A DNA stretch of 64,000 bases from Macrotrachela quadricornifera (Eukaryota > Rotifera > Eurotatoria > Philodinida > Philodinidae), in assembly GCA_022393335.1 (NCBI GenBank), contig JAJEKB010020600.1:29249-93248 (forward strand). The letters run 5' to 3'. Position numbers and translations under genes: made by a program. Positions 1-10,482 of the stretch are shown in pieces; positions within the stretch are counted from its first letter, which is position 1; each line of letters starts with the position of its first letter. The notes below the pieces were generated by a model, which saw nothing but the letters and a program-made list of their open reading frames with translations, searched no databases and had not been told where the DNA came from.

Positions 1-712
1 TTACGTTTAAATAGACATTACATAATAACATCAATATACTTAATCAATAGTCCGTACCTAGTAACTTTACATTGCATCTTACATAACGATACACGTGTCT
101 ATGAGGGAATACATTAATATTATACATTCGTCATAAGTAAAGTTTGATAGAAAATTGATGACTTACATATGTATTTTCTTCTTTTTATTGAAGAATAAAT
201 ATCCACATAATATTTTAACGCTCAAAAGTCCATTTTTGTCTTTCTTTCTTTTTGTTTCTACTTCATAAATAAAACTATGACAATAATGATGCTCATAAGA
301 GAAAAGAACACGAGCAAAAAACAACGAATATGAACAAGAAGAGAATGTTTGAAGAAATCTGATAAATATATCTATTTCATAATTACATAATGAAAATTCT
401 AAAAATAAATGTTTTTTATCAATTGAGATCGACGATTAATATTAAAAGAGAGAGAAAAGAAAAAATTTATTTATTATAATATCCTTTCATTCAATACGTA
501 TAACTCATATATCCTTGTAAAAAATATACTCAATGACCTTTTTACATTCCTTCATTGTCAAGGCAAACTTCTTTTTTTTTTTTCATTCAATTAAGATAAC
601 ACAAATGCGTAATATGTATATAAATATTTTTAATAGATTTTATTTCGTTACAGTAAAACGAACAAAAGTATTCATTAAAAAAAAAATAAAAAACAAGAAA
701 AAAAAAAATGTG
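1..712. other. Intergenic, AT-rich
   Basis: No gene recognised. The stretch is very AT-rich with A and T runs and lies downstream of the methyltransferase gene on the minus strand. The short open frame over 533-727 is low-complexity Lys/Asn/Phe and overlaps the 3' end of the methyltransferase, so it is not called. Any further pathway gene beyond the left edge cannot be seen. Confidence 0.6.
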
Positions 713-1507
713 TTATTTTTTTCGTAGAAATGTTGTACCATCTCCAAGACGTAATTGACAAACATCAACAGTTTGATCTAATTTAATTTTCTCATTTAAT
801 TTTCTAATAGTAACTGTATTAATATCTGTTTTCGAATGATCAACAACAAAACCAGTATAAAGTGTATTATCAATCGCTATAAGACCATTTGGACGTAATA
901 ATCGAAGACATAAATCATAATAATTAACATAATTTGGCTAAAAAAAAAAAAAAAACAAAAATAATTTTTTTAAAAAAAAATCAAATCAAATCAAACTTTA
1001 TCAGCATCAATAAAAATAAAATCAAAACTATTTTCACCATATTCATTTAATAAATCATTCAGTGAATCAATAGCTGGTTTAATACGTAATTGAATTTTTT
1101 TTTCAAGATCAGCTTTTTTCCAAATATCACTTCTAACATATTTATCATCAATATCTAATGTAATAACAAGACCATCATTAGGTAAAGCCATAGCCATTGC
1201 CATTGATGTATAACCAGATAATGTTCCAACTTCAATACAACGTTTATATTGCCCAATTTTAATTAACATTTGAAAAAATTGTGCTGCATCTGTTGAACCA
1301 ATCATTAAAGCAAATTTTTCTAAATATTTTATTTTAATTTTTGTTTTTTGTTTTTTTTTAAATAAAAATAAAATAAAAACCTGGTAAAGAGTTTGTGTAT
1401 TCAAGTAATTCATTTTGTTCTGGTGTTGGACGAAATGTATGTTCTTTTATATAATGATCAATTGGATCATTTGATAAATGAGATTTTATATCGATTAAAT
1501 TTGTCAT
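713..1507 (-). CDS. O-MT: Class I SAM-dependent O-methyltransferase (MysB-like)
   Basis: Three exons on the minus strand: 1507-1381, 1319-997 and 937-713, with GT-AG introns of 61 and 59 bases. They join in frame to 224 residues. The fold is the caffeoyl-CoA/catechol O-methyltransferase class. The SAM loop EVGTLSGYTSMAMA is at residues 72-85, the metal-binding Asp in FIDADK at about 147, and the second metal pair DN in AIDNTLYTG at 173-174; the end, LRLGDGTTFLRK, matches the family C-terminus. From memory the closest match is the cyanobacterial enzyme that methylates demethyl-4-deoxygadusol (MysB), which I infer is its role, because it sits 220 bp downstream of a DDGS-type cyclase on the same strand. 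The catechol type is the alternative. The N-terminus is shorter than in MysB. The family is secure; the substrate is inferred from context. Confidence 0.85.
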
Positions 1508-1726
1508 ATGTTTAGGTTTAGTTTTTTTTCTTTTTCTGAAGATAATATATGAGAAATATTTATAAGATTTTAGAAAAAAAAAGCTTTTTTTATAGTAATA
1601 TATAGTCTTAAAGTTAGATTAATATAAATAAAAAAAAGATGAAATATTAATGCCAGTTTATAATATATTTCTTATAGAATCAATAAAAAAAATACTTATA
1701 AAATCAATATTATATTTACTGACTAC
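1508..1726 (-). promoter_or_regulatory. Intercistronic spacer with candidate trans-splice acceptor
   Basis: Only 219 bases separate the cyclase stop from the methyltransferase ATG. A good acceptor (ATTATCTTCAG, AG at 1537-1536) lies 28 bases before the ATG and no upstream exon is evident. Bdelloids add a spliced leader to many mRNAs, so this could be a trans-splice site of a two-gene transcript. It could equally be a chance match, or the acceptor of an unseen 5' UTR intron. Confidence 0.35.
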
Positions 1727-3215
1727 TTAACTAATGTTTTTTTTTTGTAAAATTTGACTTGATTCAGCAATTGTATGATATCCATTTTGATGATTATTAC
1801 CATTTATTTTTGTTATTTTAGATGAAAATTTTTCTGAAGAAACAGGATTAAGAATAGTTGTTTGTTCAATTATTTTTTTATTTAAAATAATATTATTATT
1901 ATCATCATTATTATTATTAATATGATTTATTTCAATATAATCACATTGATCAATATATTGATCAATTCCATCACCATTACGTGGATAATTTTGAATAATT
2001 TTTTTATGTTCAATTAAATTTTGTTCTAGTTCATCATATGTTAAATCATTTAAAAAAATACATTGACCAATAGAATTTGGCATAGCAGCACGTTGATAAC
2101 CATCACGTGTTAACATAATTGATTTCATTGCTTTCCATATAAGATTAATATCAAATAATTTATGATCTAATGCAAGACCAACACGTGACATTAATTTAAA
2201 TATTTGATCACGTTCATCAATTGTTATTAAATTACGTTTAAATGCAATTGTTATTGAAAAAGCCATATCAATATTAATAGCATGACCATGTCGAAGTGGA
2301 ATTATTGGTGTTAATTCAAGTGTTGGTGACCATGTATGACCAAAAGCAATAATTCTATCAAGCATTATTTCATGTAAATTTGGTACTCTAAAATAATAAT
2401 TTAATAAAAGAAAATCAAAAATCAAAAAAAAAAAAATGATTGAAAACATACTCAAGTTCAAGCATTTTTTTAATCGAAAGATAATTAATTTGTTTTGCAA
2501 CTTCTCGTATTTCATCTGATGAATTATCCAAATAACCAAATTTAGTTGAAATTAATTCTTCACCATATTTATCAAGTAAATTAAAAACATTTTTTTCACT
2601 AACAATTGAAATTTTAACTAATTCAGCAAGACCATTTCTAATATGTCCTTCAGGTAATGTTTTTAAAAATGAAAAATCAAGAAATGTTATTATAGGTGCA
2701 TGATATGCTCCAAGACGATTTTTTAATTTTCGATGATTAATTCCAACTTTAATTGATACACTTGCATCAATTAAACCAATTAATGTTGTTGGTATACGAA
2801 TAAAATTTGAATTTCGTCTATATGAAGCACATGCATAACCAGTTACATCAGTTAAAACACCACCACCAATAACAAGTACTGGTTCTTTACGTACAAGACC
2901 ATATTCAACAAATGTATCAATTATATCTAATTTAGTTTTTATTGTTTTACATAATTCACCACTTTGAATTATTTTTATTGTAGATTTTATATTATGTTTA
3001 GAAAAATAATTATTTATTAAATTTTCATATAATTTATAAACATTATTATCAATTATAATTAAACAACGTTTCCATATTTTATAACAATCAGCTAAATCAC
3101 TTTTTTCTTCATTAAATATATTATCAACAAAACGAAAATCATATGTTATTTTTTCATAACCCTCTATATGAAATCCATCATCAATAGATGTTACTGTTGC
3201 TGACATATCCGACAT
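1727..3215 (-). CDS. DDGS: Sugar phosphate cyclase, DDGS/EEVS family (MysA-like)
   Basis: Two exons, 3215-2452 and 2387-1727, around a 64-base GT-AG intron; 474 residues. The fold is 3-dehydroquinate-synthase-like: NAD loop GGGVLTD at about 117-123, the family signature [12 protein letters not shown] at 149-160, and metal ligands Glu198 (LAELVK), His272 (GHTWSP) and His288 (RHGHAINID). The block [16 protein letters not shown] and the YPRNGDGID motif at about 390 are those of desmethyl-4-deoxygadusol synthase and 2-epi-5-epi-valiolone synthase, which cyclise sedoheptulose 7-phosphate; dehydroquinate synthase itself lacks them. DDGS is preferred because the neighbour is a free O-methyltransferase, not the MT-Ox protein that accompanies animal EEVS. 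Residues after about 405 are an Asn-rich tail beyond the usual length of roughly 410. An in-frame ATG at 3248 would add 11 residues; the 3215 start resembles the family better. Confidence 0.88.
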
Positions 3216-3297
3216 TATTATCTCTTGTTGATAATATTGATTTATCACGTTATTAAATTATCTAAAAAATATTTATTTTATTCTAATAAGTAATTCT

Positions 3298-3486
3298 ATA
3301 AATATGGACGTGTCCAACTTGACTGGTACTCTATTTTTGTACAGTTCTATTGTAAAGATAAAATATGATGCTATTCAGATCAATCTGAGATCCTCTCTCA
3401 TATGATTCGGACAATAGTATGTTTTATCCTTAGAATAGGACTGTACTAAAATGGAGTACTAGTCAAGTTGGGCATTCCAATATATT
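3298..3486. repeat. Foldback repeat (MITE-like), about 190 bp
   Basis: Two imperfect inverted arms of roughly 75-85 bases. The best-conserved part is CCAACTTGACTGGTACTC near 3314 against the complement of GAGTACTAGTCAAGTTGG near 3454. The arms fill almost the whole element. It lies within 100 bases upstream of the cyclase start, so it could overlap its promoter. No clear target duplication was found. Confidence 0.6.
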
Positions 3487-4579
3487 TTAGTTTTCATATT
3501 TAATATTTAAGAATAATCCTTTCTATTCATATTCATTCCTAAACTCTTCATTTTCTTCTTCATAAACAAAAATAAAAATATGATGAAAATCAATGTCATA
3601 ATTATTATAAAGGTAAATACGTTTTATATAAAAATATATTACCTAAATAATCTAAGATTATTTACCTTTAATTAATGTTTAACATATGAAGATAACAAAA
3701 TGAAAAAATTAAAAAAAAATGAAACGAATATATGTTCATCCTTTAGCTTTGCTGCTCTATTTATTTGTCGGGTGAACTGTGTCCTCATTGACCTAAAACG
3801 ATTAAATAAGTTACCAGTTAGATAATTATTGTGTAACAAGTACGTTTTTTTAACCCCATATACATAATAGGTGGTTACATAAACGAAAAATCCTTCAAAG
3901 AATAAAAGAAAAAAAAATACTCGCTTGAAGGTTTTTATGTGTTACATAAGCTTTACGATCACGTGTATTCACATGCCTTATTCAACAAGTTTATCCAGTT
4001 TTAATCTAAGTATAAAAAAATTTTTTTATCATTTATATAACCATGTTAACAGTAATGTTACATTCATTGAATATATTAATTTAGATTTACGTTTATAAAT
4101 TTCTTTGTCTTTTGTTTTTAGTTTAATTCATATTATAATGAGATGAAAAAAAAGACACAAATAATTGAAGAATTTAAACTTGATTATTATCTCAATGCTA
4201 TTATATATATATGAAAATCTAAGTAAAAAGTAGAATAAATGTGTATAATTTCACAAAGGCAACAATTATTATATCCTGTTCGTTAGAATTTTAATTAGAG
4301 GCAAAAGCATAAATATTTATGAATTTATTAATTCTTATGCAAACACATAATGTGATTTATAATTGATTTTTTTACGAAATATTAATTGAACTTTTTATTA
4401 GTATTGATTCTCAACTATACATAGTTTTATTATTATATATATTAGTAGTTTGTTTTAATTTTTTTAAAATCAAACATAACTGTTGATACATGTTCTTCTT
4501 TATTCTTACTTTCATTATTATGAATTTATTTTTAAAGAAGGCTATTATGAAAAAAAATAGTTTGTGTGTGTGACAGTGT
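3487..4579. other. Intergenic
   Basis: No gene recognised. The only structure seen is a weak inverted repeat at about 3873-3951, with arms around ATCCTTCAA and TTGAAGG. The minus-strand open frame at 4411-4635 is low-complexity and overlaps a transposon, so it was not called. Confidence 0.5.
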
Positions 4580-4587
4580 GAAAAGGA

Positions 4588-4677
4588 CAAGAGGGGAAAC
4601 AGTTGATTAGGAGTCTGATAATCACTGGTAATCACTCCTAATCATATCTAATCAAATAATCAGCTGTTTCCCCCTTG
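4588..4677. mobile_element. 90-bp hAT-type MITE with 8-bp target duplication
   Basis: The termini are CAAGAGGGGAAACAG and, inverted, CAAGGGGGAAACAG. The element is flanked by the direct repeat GAAAAGGA at 4580-4587 and 4678-4685. An 8-bp duplication with CA..TG-type ends fits the hAT superfamily. There is no coding capacity, so it must have been mobilised in trans. Confidence 0.75.
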
Positions 4678-5411
4678 GAAAAGGATCATCCATAAAGAAA
4701 AATATCGTCTAAAATATGGATGAATATGTTTTTCACATGTGTATCGTGTAAGGTTTCATGAAAGGTTTTCAAGATCGAGAAAATGATCGGTGCAATTACT
4801 TTTCCAAAGTTTTGAAATATTTTTTTTTTTATAAAGTTTGATCAAAGGTGATTAAAACATGAAAGATAGCTCAAACGGTCTACTAAAACTAATCTTCTTG
4901 ATTATTTACATTACAAAGTTTATTTATAATTTTATTCACGGCATACCTTTTTTCACAAAAGTACCGGAGAAAATAAAATTGAGTATTTGAAAAATTTGTT
5001 TTTTAAAATTAGAATTTATTAAATAAAATAAGGATATTTAAAGATTATACTATAAAATCTATTACGCAACCATTGAATTTATCGAAAAACAACTGGAATG
5101 AGCGAGATTACCAACAATCGCGAAGGAGAAAAAAGTTAAAAATCTAATGGTTATGTATTTTTGATAAATTTAACAAAGAATGAGAATGTATAATTTCATA
5201 TGACTAGCTTCTATGTTTTTCTCAATATTTCACAACAATTGATGATATTTTTTTCATTTATTGGCCCTTTTCAGTTATATTAAATGGAGAATTTGGACCT
5301 TCAATAAGATTTACTTCTGAGTGATATTTATTTTGTTTATTTGATAAAAAATATGCCAATAATCAATGATTAATAATGTAATTAGCTGTATACTTCATGA
5401 GAAATGAATTT

Positions 5412-5444
5412 GTTCGTATTAGAAGCCATATTTCTAATACGAAC
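5412..5444. repeat. Perfect 13-bp hairpin
   Basis: GTTCGTATTAGAA at 5412-5424 is followed after 7 bases by its exact complement at 5432-5444. No associated gene was recognised; its role is unknown. Confidence 0.7.
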
Positions 5445-5689
5445 AGTTTATGCAAAATACATAGAAAATCAAAGATTTTTACTAAACGAGGGTTTTTCAC
5501 GTCTAAACTAAAAAATTTCTTTTTTCATTTGATAATGAAATATTCCTTGACTCAAGATACATTAAATTCCAACAGTTAGAGGTAAATAGAATTACCATTT
5601 GACTTATATATCTAAAATTAATATTTCCATTTTATGTTGAATTTTTTATTTATTTTTAAAATCCAACTTTGATATATCTCTTGTTTCCG

Positions 5690-6215
5690 ACATATACATC
5701 AATGATATAGCAAAAAATATCTATAGATGCTAACTCCCTTTTCCTTTGATCTTCTTTCCTAAGGTGGAAATTTTTTTCAGATTTAGCATCAGCAACAGAT
5801 AACTCTATGAAAGTGCTATCGATTAATATATAGTTCATGATGATAGATTGTTTGATTTGTTTAGAATCACGAGTTTCAATATCAGAATATACAGTGTTGA
5901 TATTAGTATCCGCTTATTATATATCACCACTATAGTGAATCATGAAATTTTTTGCATCAATCGACAGTCTTCAGCTAGAAGGAATAGATATTCATGAAAA
6001 ATTCAATCAAATTATTTGTACTCGTGTTTCTAGACAAATGAAATAGTCCATCATCATGAACTCTATATCAATCAATAGCTCTTCTATAGACTTATTGATT
6101 TCTGATGCCAAAATCTCAAAGAAATTTTCAGTTTAGAGGAAGAAGTCAAAGGGGAAGGGGTATCATCTATAGTAATTTTTTGTTTTATGATTGGTGTAAG
6201 GTATGGGAAAAAGTT
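5690..6215. repeat. Large imperfect inverted repeat
   Basis: Arms of roughly 160 bases (about 5690-5848 and 6045-6215) can be aligned by eye over most of their length, for example GTTCATGATGATAG against the complement of CATCATCATGAAC, and TTTCCTTTGATCTTC against the complement of GAAGTCAAAGGGGAA. They are separated by about 200 bases. It looks like an old foldback transposon; termini and target duplication were not resolved. Confidence 0.55.
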
Positions 6216-8240
6216 CGCGACATTTAGGCTATCAATATATTTTTGCAATTACTTGTACAATTTTAACAAATAAATTTTTCTTTGTAAATTATAGAACTTT
6301 TCAAGCTGTATCTTGTGACTAGGAGTGTCATACTTACCACTTACTATCACTTCCGCCTACCAGGTAAGTGGTTTGTATTTAACTGAAGGCAGGCCGTTTA
6401 TGATATATAATTTACAATGCTACAATAAATCTTTCGTGGTCTTCTCTTGACTGATTAGATTTTAGCATGTTTTTCTTGAAGTCGCTCAGATTTTATTATA
6501 TGAAGCAATCTATTACTTTTCAACCACTATGTAGTGGTAATCTCTGCAAGTTTCCAAGAGCCATAATGAAGTATTTCTTATGATTTTGAAGCTTATCTAA
6601 GAATGATTTCTTCACCTTTTCGAAACCGTTCAGAAGTCAAACATATAACTGTTCAAGATCTGTCAAGAGTAAGCGTGCCACATTTATTACCATCTCCACT
6701 TTCACGTGGAGAAATGACAATAAGCGTTGGTAAGATAAAAATTTTTCGATGTAGTAGCAAAAGTGTTTAATTGGTGTTACTTGTAAGAGAACTTCTATTT
6801 CAACACTGTTCTTTTCTTCACACGCAAGTTTTATACTAAATTACTTGCTCTTCTTCTCACCAAACACCCACTGCTATATGTATATATCACTCGTTCATAA
6901 AGGATTTGATTTACATCATCCAACGATGCTGTTACGTGTGATATATATATATGATAACGATGAAGGTGAATACTACAGTAATATAATATCGGTGAAGGTT
7001 ATTATTACATATATGCTGTATCACATATGAGTGATATTGACGAAAGTTACCTTTGTACTATCATGTAAGCGTGATAACGTGTAGTGATGATCTCAGTATC
7101 GCTCATTCTTAAGCGATCTGTGTGATTATCAGCACATGCTAGATGTAACATTTTATACTTCCATAGTATAATACGTATTATAATGATAAGTGGAATATAA
7201 TACCCCTAGTCTGCAGTAATGAAACTAAATCATTAAATTGATTCATGTTTATAAACAAAATATCAAACTTACAGTAGAATAGCTCTGATTTTATCGAATA
7301 AACTTAAATATTTGTTCGTTGAACCACCATATTATATGTTAGTATTTCATAACTATTCAAAATATTCTTCGAAGAATTCGAGTAGTATGCTTATTATTGA
7401 TAATTTAGAACGTACCCCAAAATCTGTATATAATACTCTTGTAAGACTTTTAAGTTAGTGCAATGATATCGAAAAATGATGAGATAAACAATAAAACGAA
7501 TATTAAAGACAAAGCTTAATTAGATTTTCAATGATACTAAAATTAACGATAGGTAAAACAGCATGAATACTTGATTGAGTGCTAACAAAGGTAAACGATG
7601 TTATTGACAATATATTAGAATATTAATATAAATTAATATTTATAGTTGCAATGAAATATCTGATATAACATGTGAAAATGTTATCGAATTTACATTATTT
7701 TGCTTTAATTCATCTGTCGAAAACAATACCAAACTAGCGCAAACAACAGACTTTGTGCTAAACTGAAACAAAATAAACGATTGATATACTTTTATATATA
7801 GTTCAATATCATATAAAATCAATTGAAAAACCTATTATAAAGTTAAATTTGTAAATAAGATTTATAAAAATGAAGTAAAATACATATGCTGTTTGTTAGC
7901 TGAAAGTTTGAGTACCTTTAAAATACTTGATTTCATTAAAATGAAATTCTTTTGCTCGAAAGATACCTGTAGAAGCACATGCCTTTATTTTACATGTTTA
8001 TGTACTATTTTCTCTTGATGTTGAAATTTTGTTGAGAAGTTGTGTTCTGCTTTTCAGCTACCAGAAGAACCTACCTTTAGTATATTTTGTATTAGTACTT
8101 GAAATTTATCTTGTCAACTTTCAAGTTTAACATCTAGCACATTTATTCAAGTAGTTTTTTTTTATTTCAGTTTCAGATTAACATTAAAAGTTGTACGAAT
8201 GTTTATGAATAACAAAATTACTTTTTATTTATTTTGTTTT

Positions 8241-8483
8241 TTATTGACTATCTCCAGCATTGTTGTTATTATTACCAAAACCATGACCAAAATTTGGCCA
8301 TATGATCGCACAACAGCGAAGAATTTTCGTGTGACAGTAAGTATCTGCTGGACAACCTTCACCGTTTGCTTTGCAATGTAAACCGGATATTGGTAGACGT
8401 CCGTTACTGCATGTTTCAGTTGCTGGTAGACCGTTGATTGAAGTCAATAAAAGAAAAAAAAGGACAGCATGTAGAGGTGACAT
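8241..8483 (-). CDS. Small secreted Cys-rich protein (lustrin-like Cys pattern)
   Basis: An 80-residue single-exon frame. The first 20 or so residues form a clear signal peptide (hydrophobic HAVLFFLLL, then small residues). The mature part has six cysteines ending in a CC pair, spaced C-x10-C-x6-C-x5-C-x5-CC, with GCPADTYCH in the middle. This resembles the lustrin-type Cys-rich repeat of invertebrate extracellular proteins (a C-x-NG-x-P start, CP-x-x-x-x-C, closing CC). The tail is Gly/Asn-rich. Role unknown; probably secreted, for example in matrix or defence. An upstream exon cannot be excluded. Confidence 0.6.
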   Translation of the reverse strand: MSPLHAVLFFLLLTSINGLPATETCSNGRLPISGLHCKANGEGCPADTYCHTKILRCCAIIWPNFGHGFGNNNNNAGDSQ

Positions 8484-9232
8484 TTTTTGTTTGAAATGAA
8501 TAGTAATGCAATAGGCTTCTTCTATTTCTATGATATTATAAATATATTTGATTTTTTTTTAATTTGATATATTGGCTTATCAATCATTTATTCCCAGCAT
8601 GATTTACGTTATATTTTTTTTAAAATTATTTATTATCTAGGTAAATTTTCAAGACACATTTTTCGATTTTATAAATCGAATAACTTGATATCAAATATTA
8701 TAACGATAATATTTCAAAATAATCATTCAAGGTTACACTATGCAGGTGATCAATTTTCCAGATTAGTCACTTTCGTTATTATAAGAAAAAAATAGAAGCG
8801 AGATGATGAGGACAAATTATAATGGATATGCTTCTAGATTAGTAATGACAATGAAATATGATTTTATTTTATTTTTAATAAACCCACATGCTACTGTATT
8901 AAACAGAAGATACATCAGTTCACTTTCGTGTCATTCTTAAGAAGAAACAAAAAGTGACCAAGATTTTTGTTTAAGTCTAGTGTGCTCGATGAGATATATC
9001 TACAAGGATGCATTTGTTTGAATTCATACGTATTTCTACACAAAAATGAAATAATTTATTTATTTTCAAATTTTTGATGAAATAAAAAAGTAATGCAGAT
9101 ATTTAAAAAATATAATGTAAAAGTAAGCGAACAGTACGATGGTGGTACTATTTGTTTTGCTAGTATGTATTCACATAGAATTGTGAAAGTTATTCACACG
9201 TATAGACACAACTTTTGGAATCATGTTGTCTC
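8484..9232. other. Intergenic
   Basis: AT-rich, no gene or clear repeat seen. It contains the presumed promoter of the small secreted protein on the minus strand. Confidence 0.5.
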
Positions 9233-9240
9233 TGCTCGAA

Positions 9241-10474
9241 TAGTGGCGTAACCAGCAGGGGGGCATGGGGGTGGAATGCTCCCTCTGTAAAATTTTTGAT
9301 TCGAAATGAGCGGACGCTTCTACGTTTACATCATAAGATATTATAGTGGTGGTCTTGAAGAAAATGTGTCTTTATACATCGGAGAAATTAGAAACTTCAG
9401 TTTTCTACAACCATCGCGAGCGTGGCCGCCTTCGGCGGCAAAAATACTGAAACTAGTGATTCATAGGATCAGCTTTTGAAAGTTTTATAGGACTGTGGCA
9501 AGCTCAAAACCTTCTGTGCAGCAAAAATGGTCATTTTTCAAAGAAAACTGTTGTATCGGCTGAAGAAAACTTGCATTTTATTATGAGTAGTCGATAAACA
9601 ACTTGGTCATCTTTGTAAAATGAATATCTTTGATATTTCTGAGTTTCTCAAAGTTTTTGGCATTTTTTCAAAGCACAACTTTTTTTTTTTAGAAAAGTGA
9701 TGTTGAGAGATATCAAGGATGGCTATTTCTGACTGAAAAATTTGTCTGAACTGGCTGGCAAAGTCTTTTTCCCTACTGAAAAGCGCTGTTTCTAAAAAAT
9801 CATTTTCAGCTTGCCCTCCTTCGGCAGCATAAATATTGAGAAATTTTATAAGCTTTCTATGACGATTTTTCTTTCTGAAAATCAGACACGCAGAAATTTC
9901 GAAAAAGCACGAGTTTTATGAATGAATAAAACAAACTGCTGATCTTTCTTTGTCCGAGTCGGTTTCGACGAAATTTTCAAGCAAAACAGCAGTTTTCATT
10001 AACATTTTCACACATACTACACAGATATCTCTTCTAAACACCAGAATTAGTGAGGAAATGCCAAACAAAACTGCTATTTTGGTCAAAAATCTCGGCAAAG
10101 CCGATAGTAACGAAAGTATTGAGTACTATGTTTGTTTTATCCAAAAAATTGGTGCTTTTAGAAGATCTTTATATATTTGCGAATCCTTACAAAAAAAGTC
10201 GAATTTTTTTCTAAATCCTGCAAAAGCTTTCGCTTGGCGAAAAATCAATGCAGTTCTTTGGTAATTTATAGAGTTCTCGAACGCCAAAATCTTTGCATGA
10301 AATTCAATTAGAAATAGTAAGATTTTTTTGGCTTCTCATATTGGAAAAATTAGCTTGTGTTCTGATGCGAAAAACGTTTGGACATCTCTGGGCACAAAAA
10401 AACTTTTTCATCCGTCGCGAAAACTCTGAGAGGGACAATGCCCCCCCTGTAGTTTTTTTCTGGGTACGCCACTA
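9241..10474. mobile_element. Non-autonomous hAT element with 8-bp target duplication
   Basis: The left end reads TAGTGGCGTAACCAGCAG and the right end, inverted, TAGTGGCGTACCCAGAAA, both followed by G runs of six or seven and GCAT. The element is flanked by TGCTCGAA at 9233-9240 and 10475-10482, an 8-bp duplication typical of hAT elements. At 1,234 bp it carries no recognisable transposase; the frames at 9950-10264 and 10293-10553 show no hAT or zinc-finger motifs. A perfect GC-rich palindrome (GCCGCCTTCGGCGGC) lies near 9425 and a related motif near 9810. Confidence 0.85.
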
Positions 10475-10482
10475 TGCTCGAA

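Larger units (their letters stand above)
4686..8240. other. Intergenic with scattered inverted repeats
   Basis: No gene recognised over about 3.5 kb. Short open frames here have no family resemblance, and the one at 5656-5838 lies inside an inverted-repeat arm. A short IR (CTTACCACTTAC / GTAAGTGGT) occurs near 6330-6370. The two inverted repeats at 5412-5444 and 5690-6215 are listed separately. Confidence 0.5.

Noticed and set aside
991..1413. Reading the methyltransferase as a single 140-residue frame
   Set aside because: Its N-terminal part is translated intron. Splicing at 1380/1320 and 996/938 restores family motifs on both sides.
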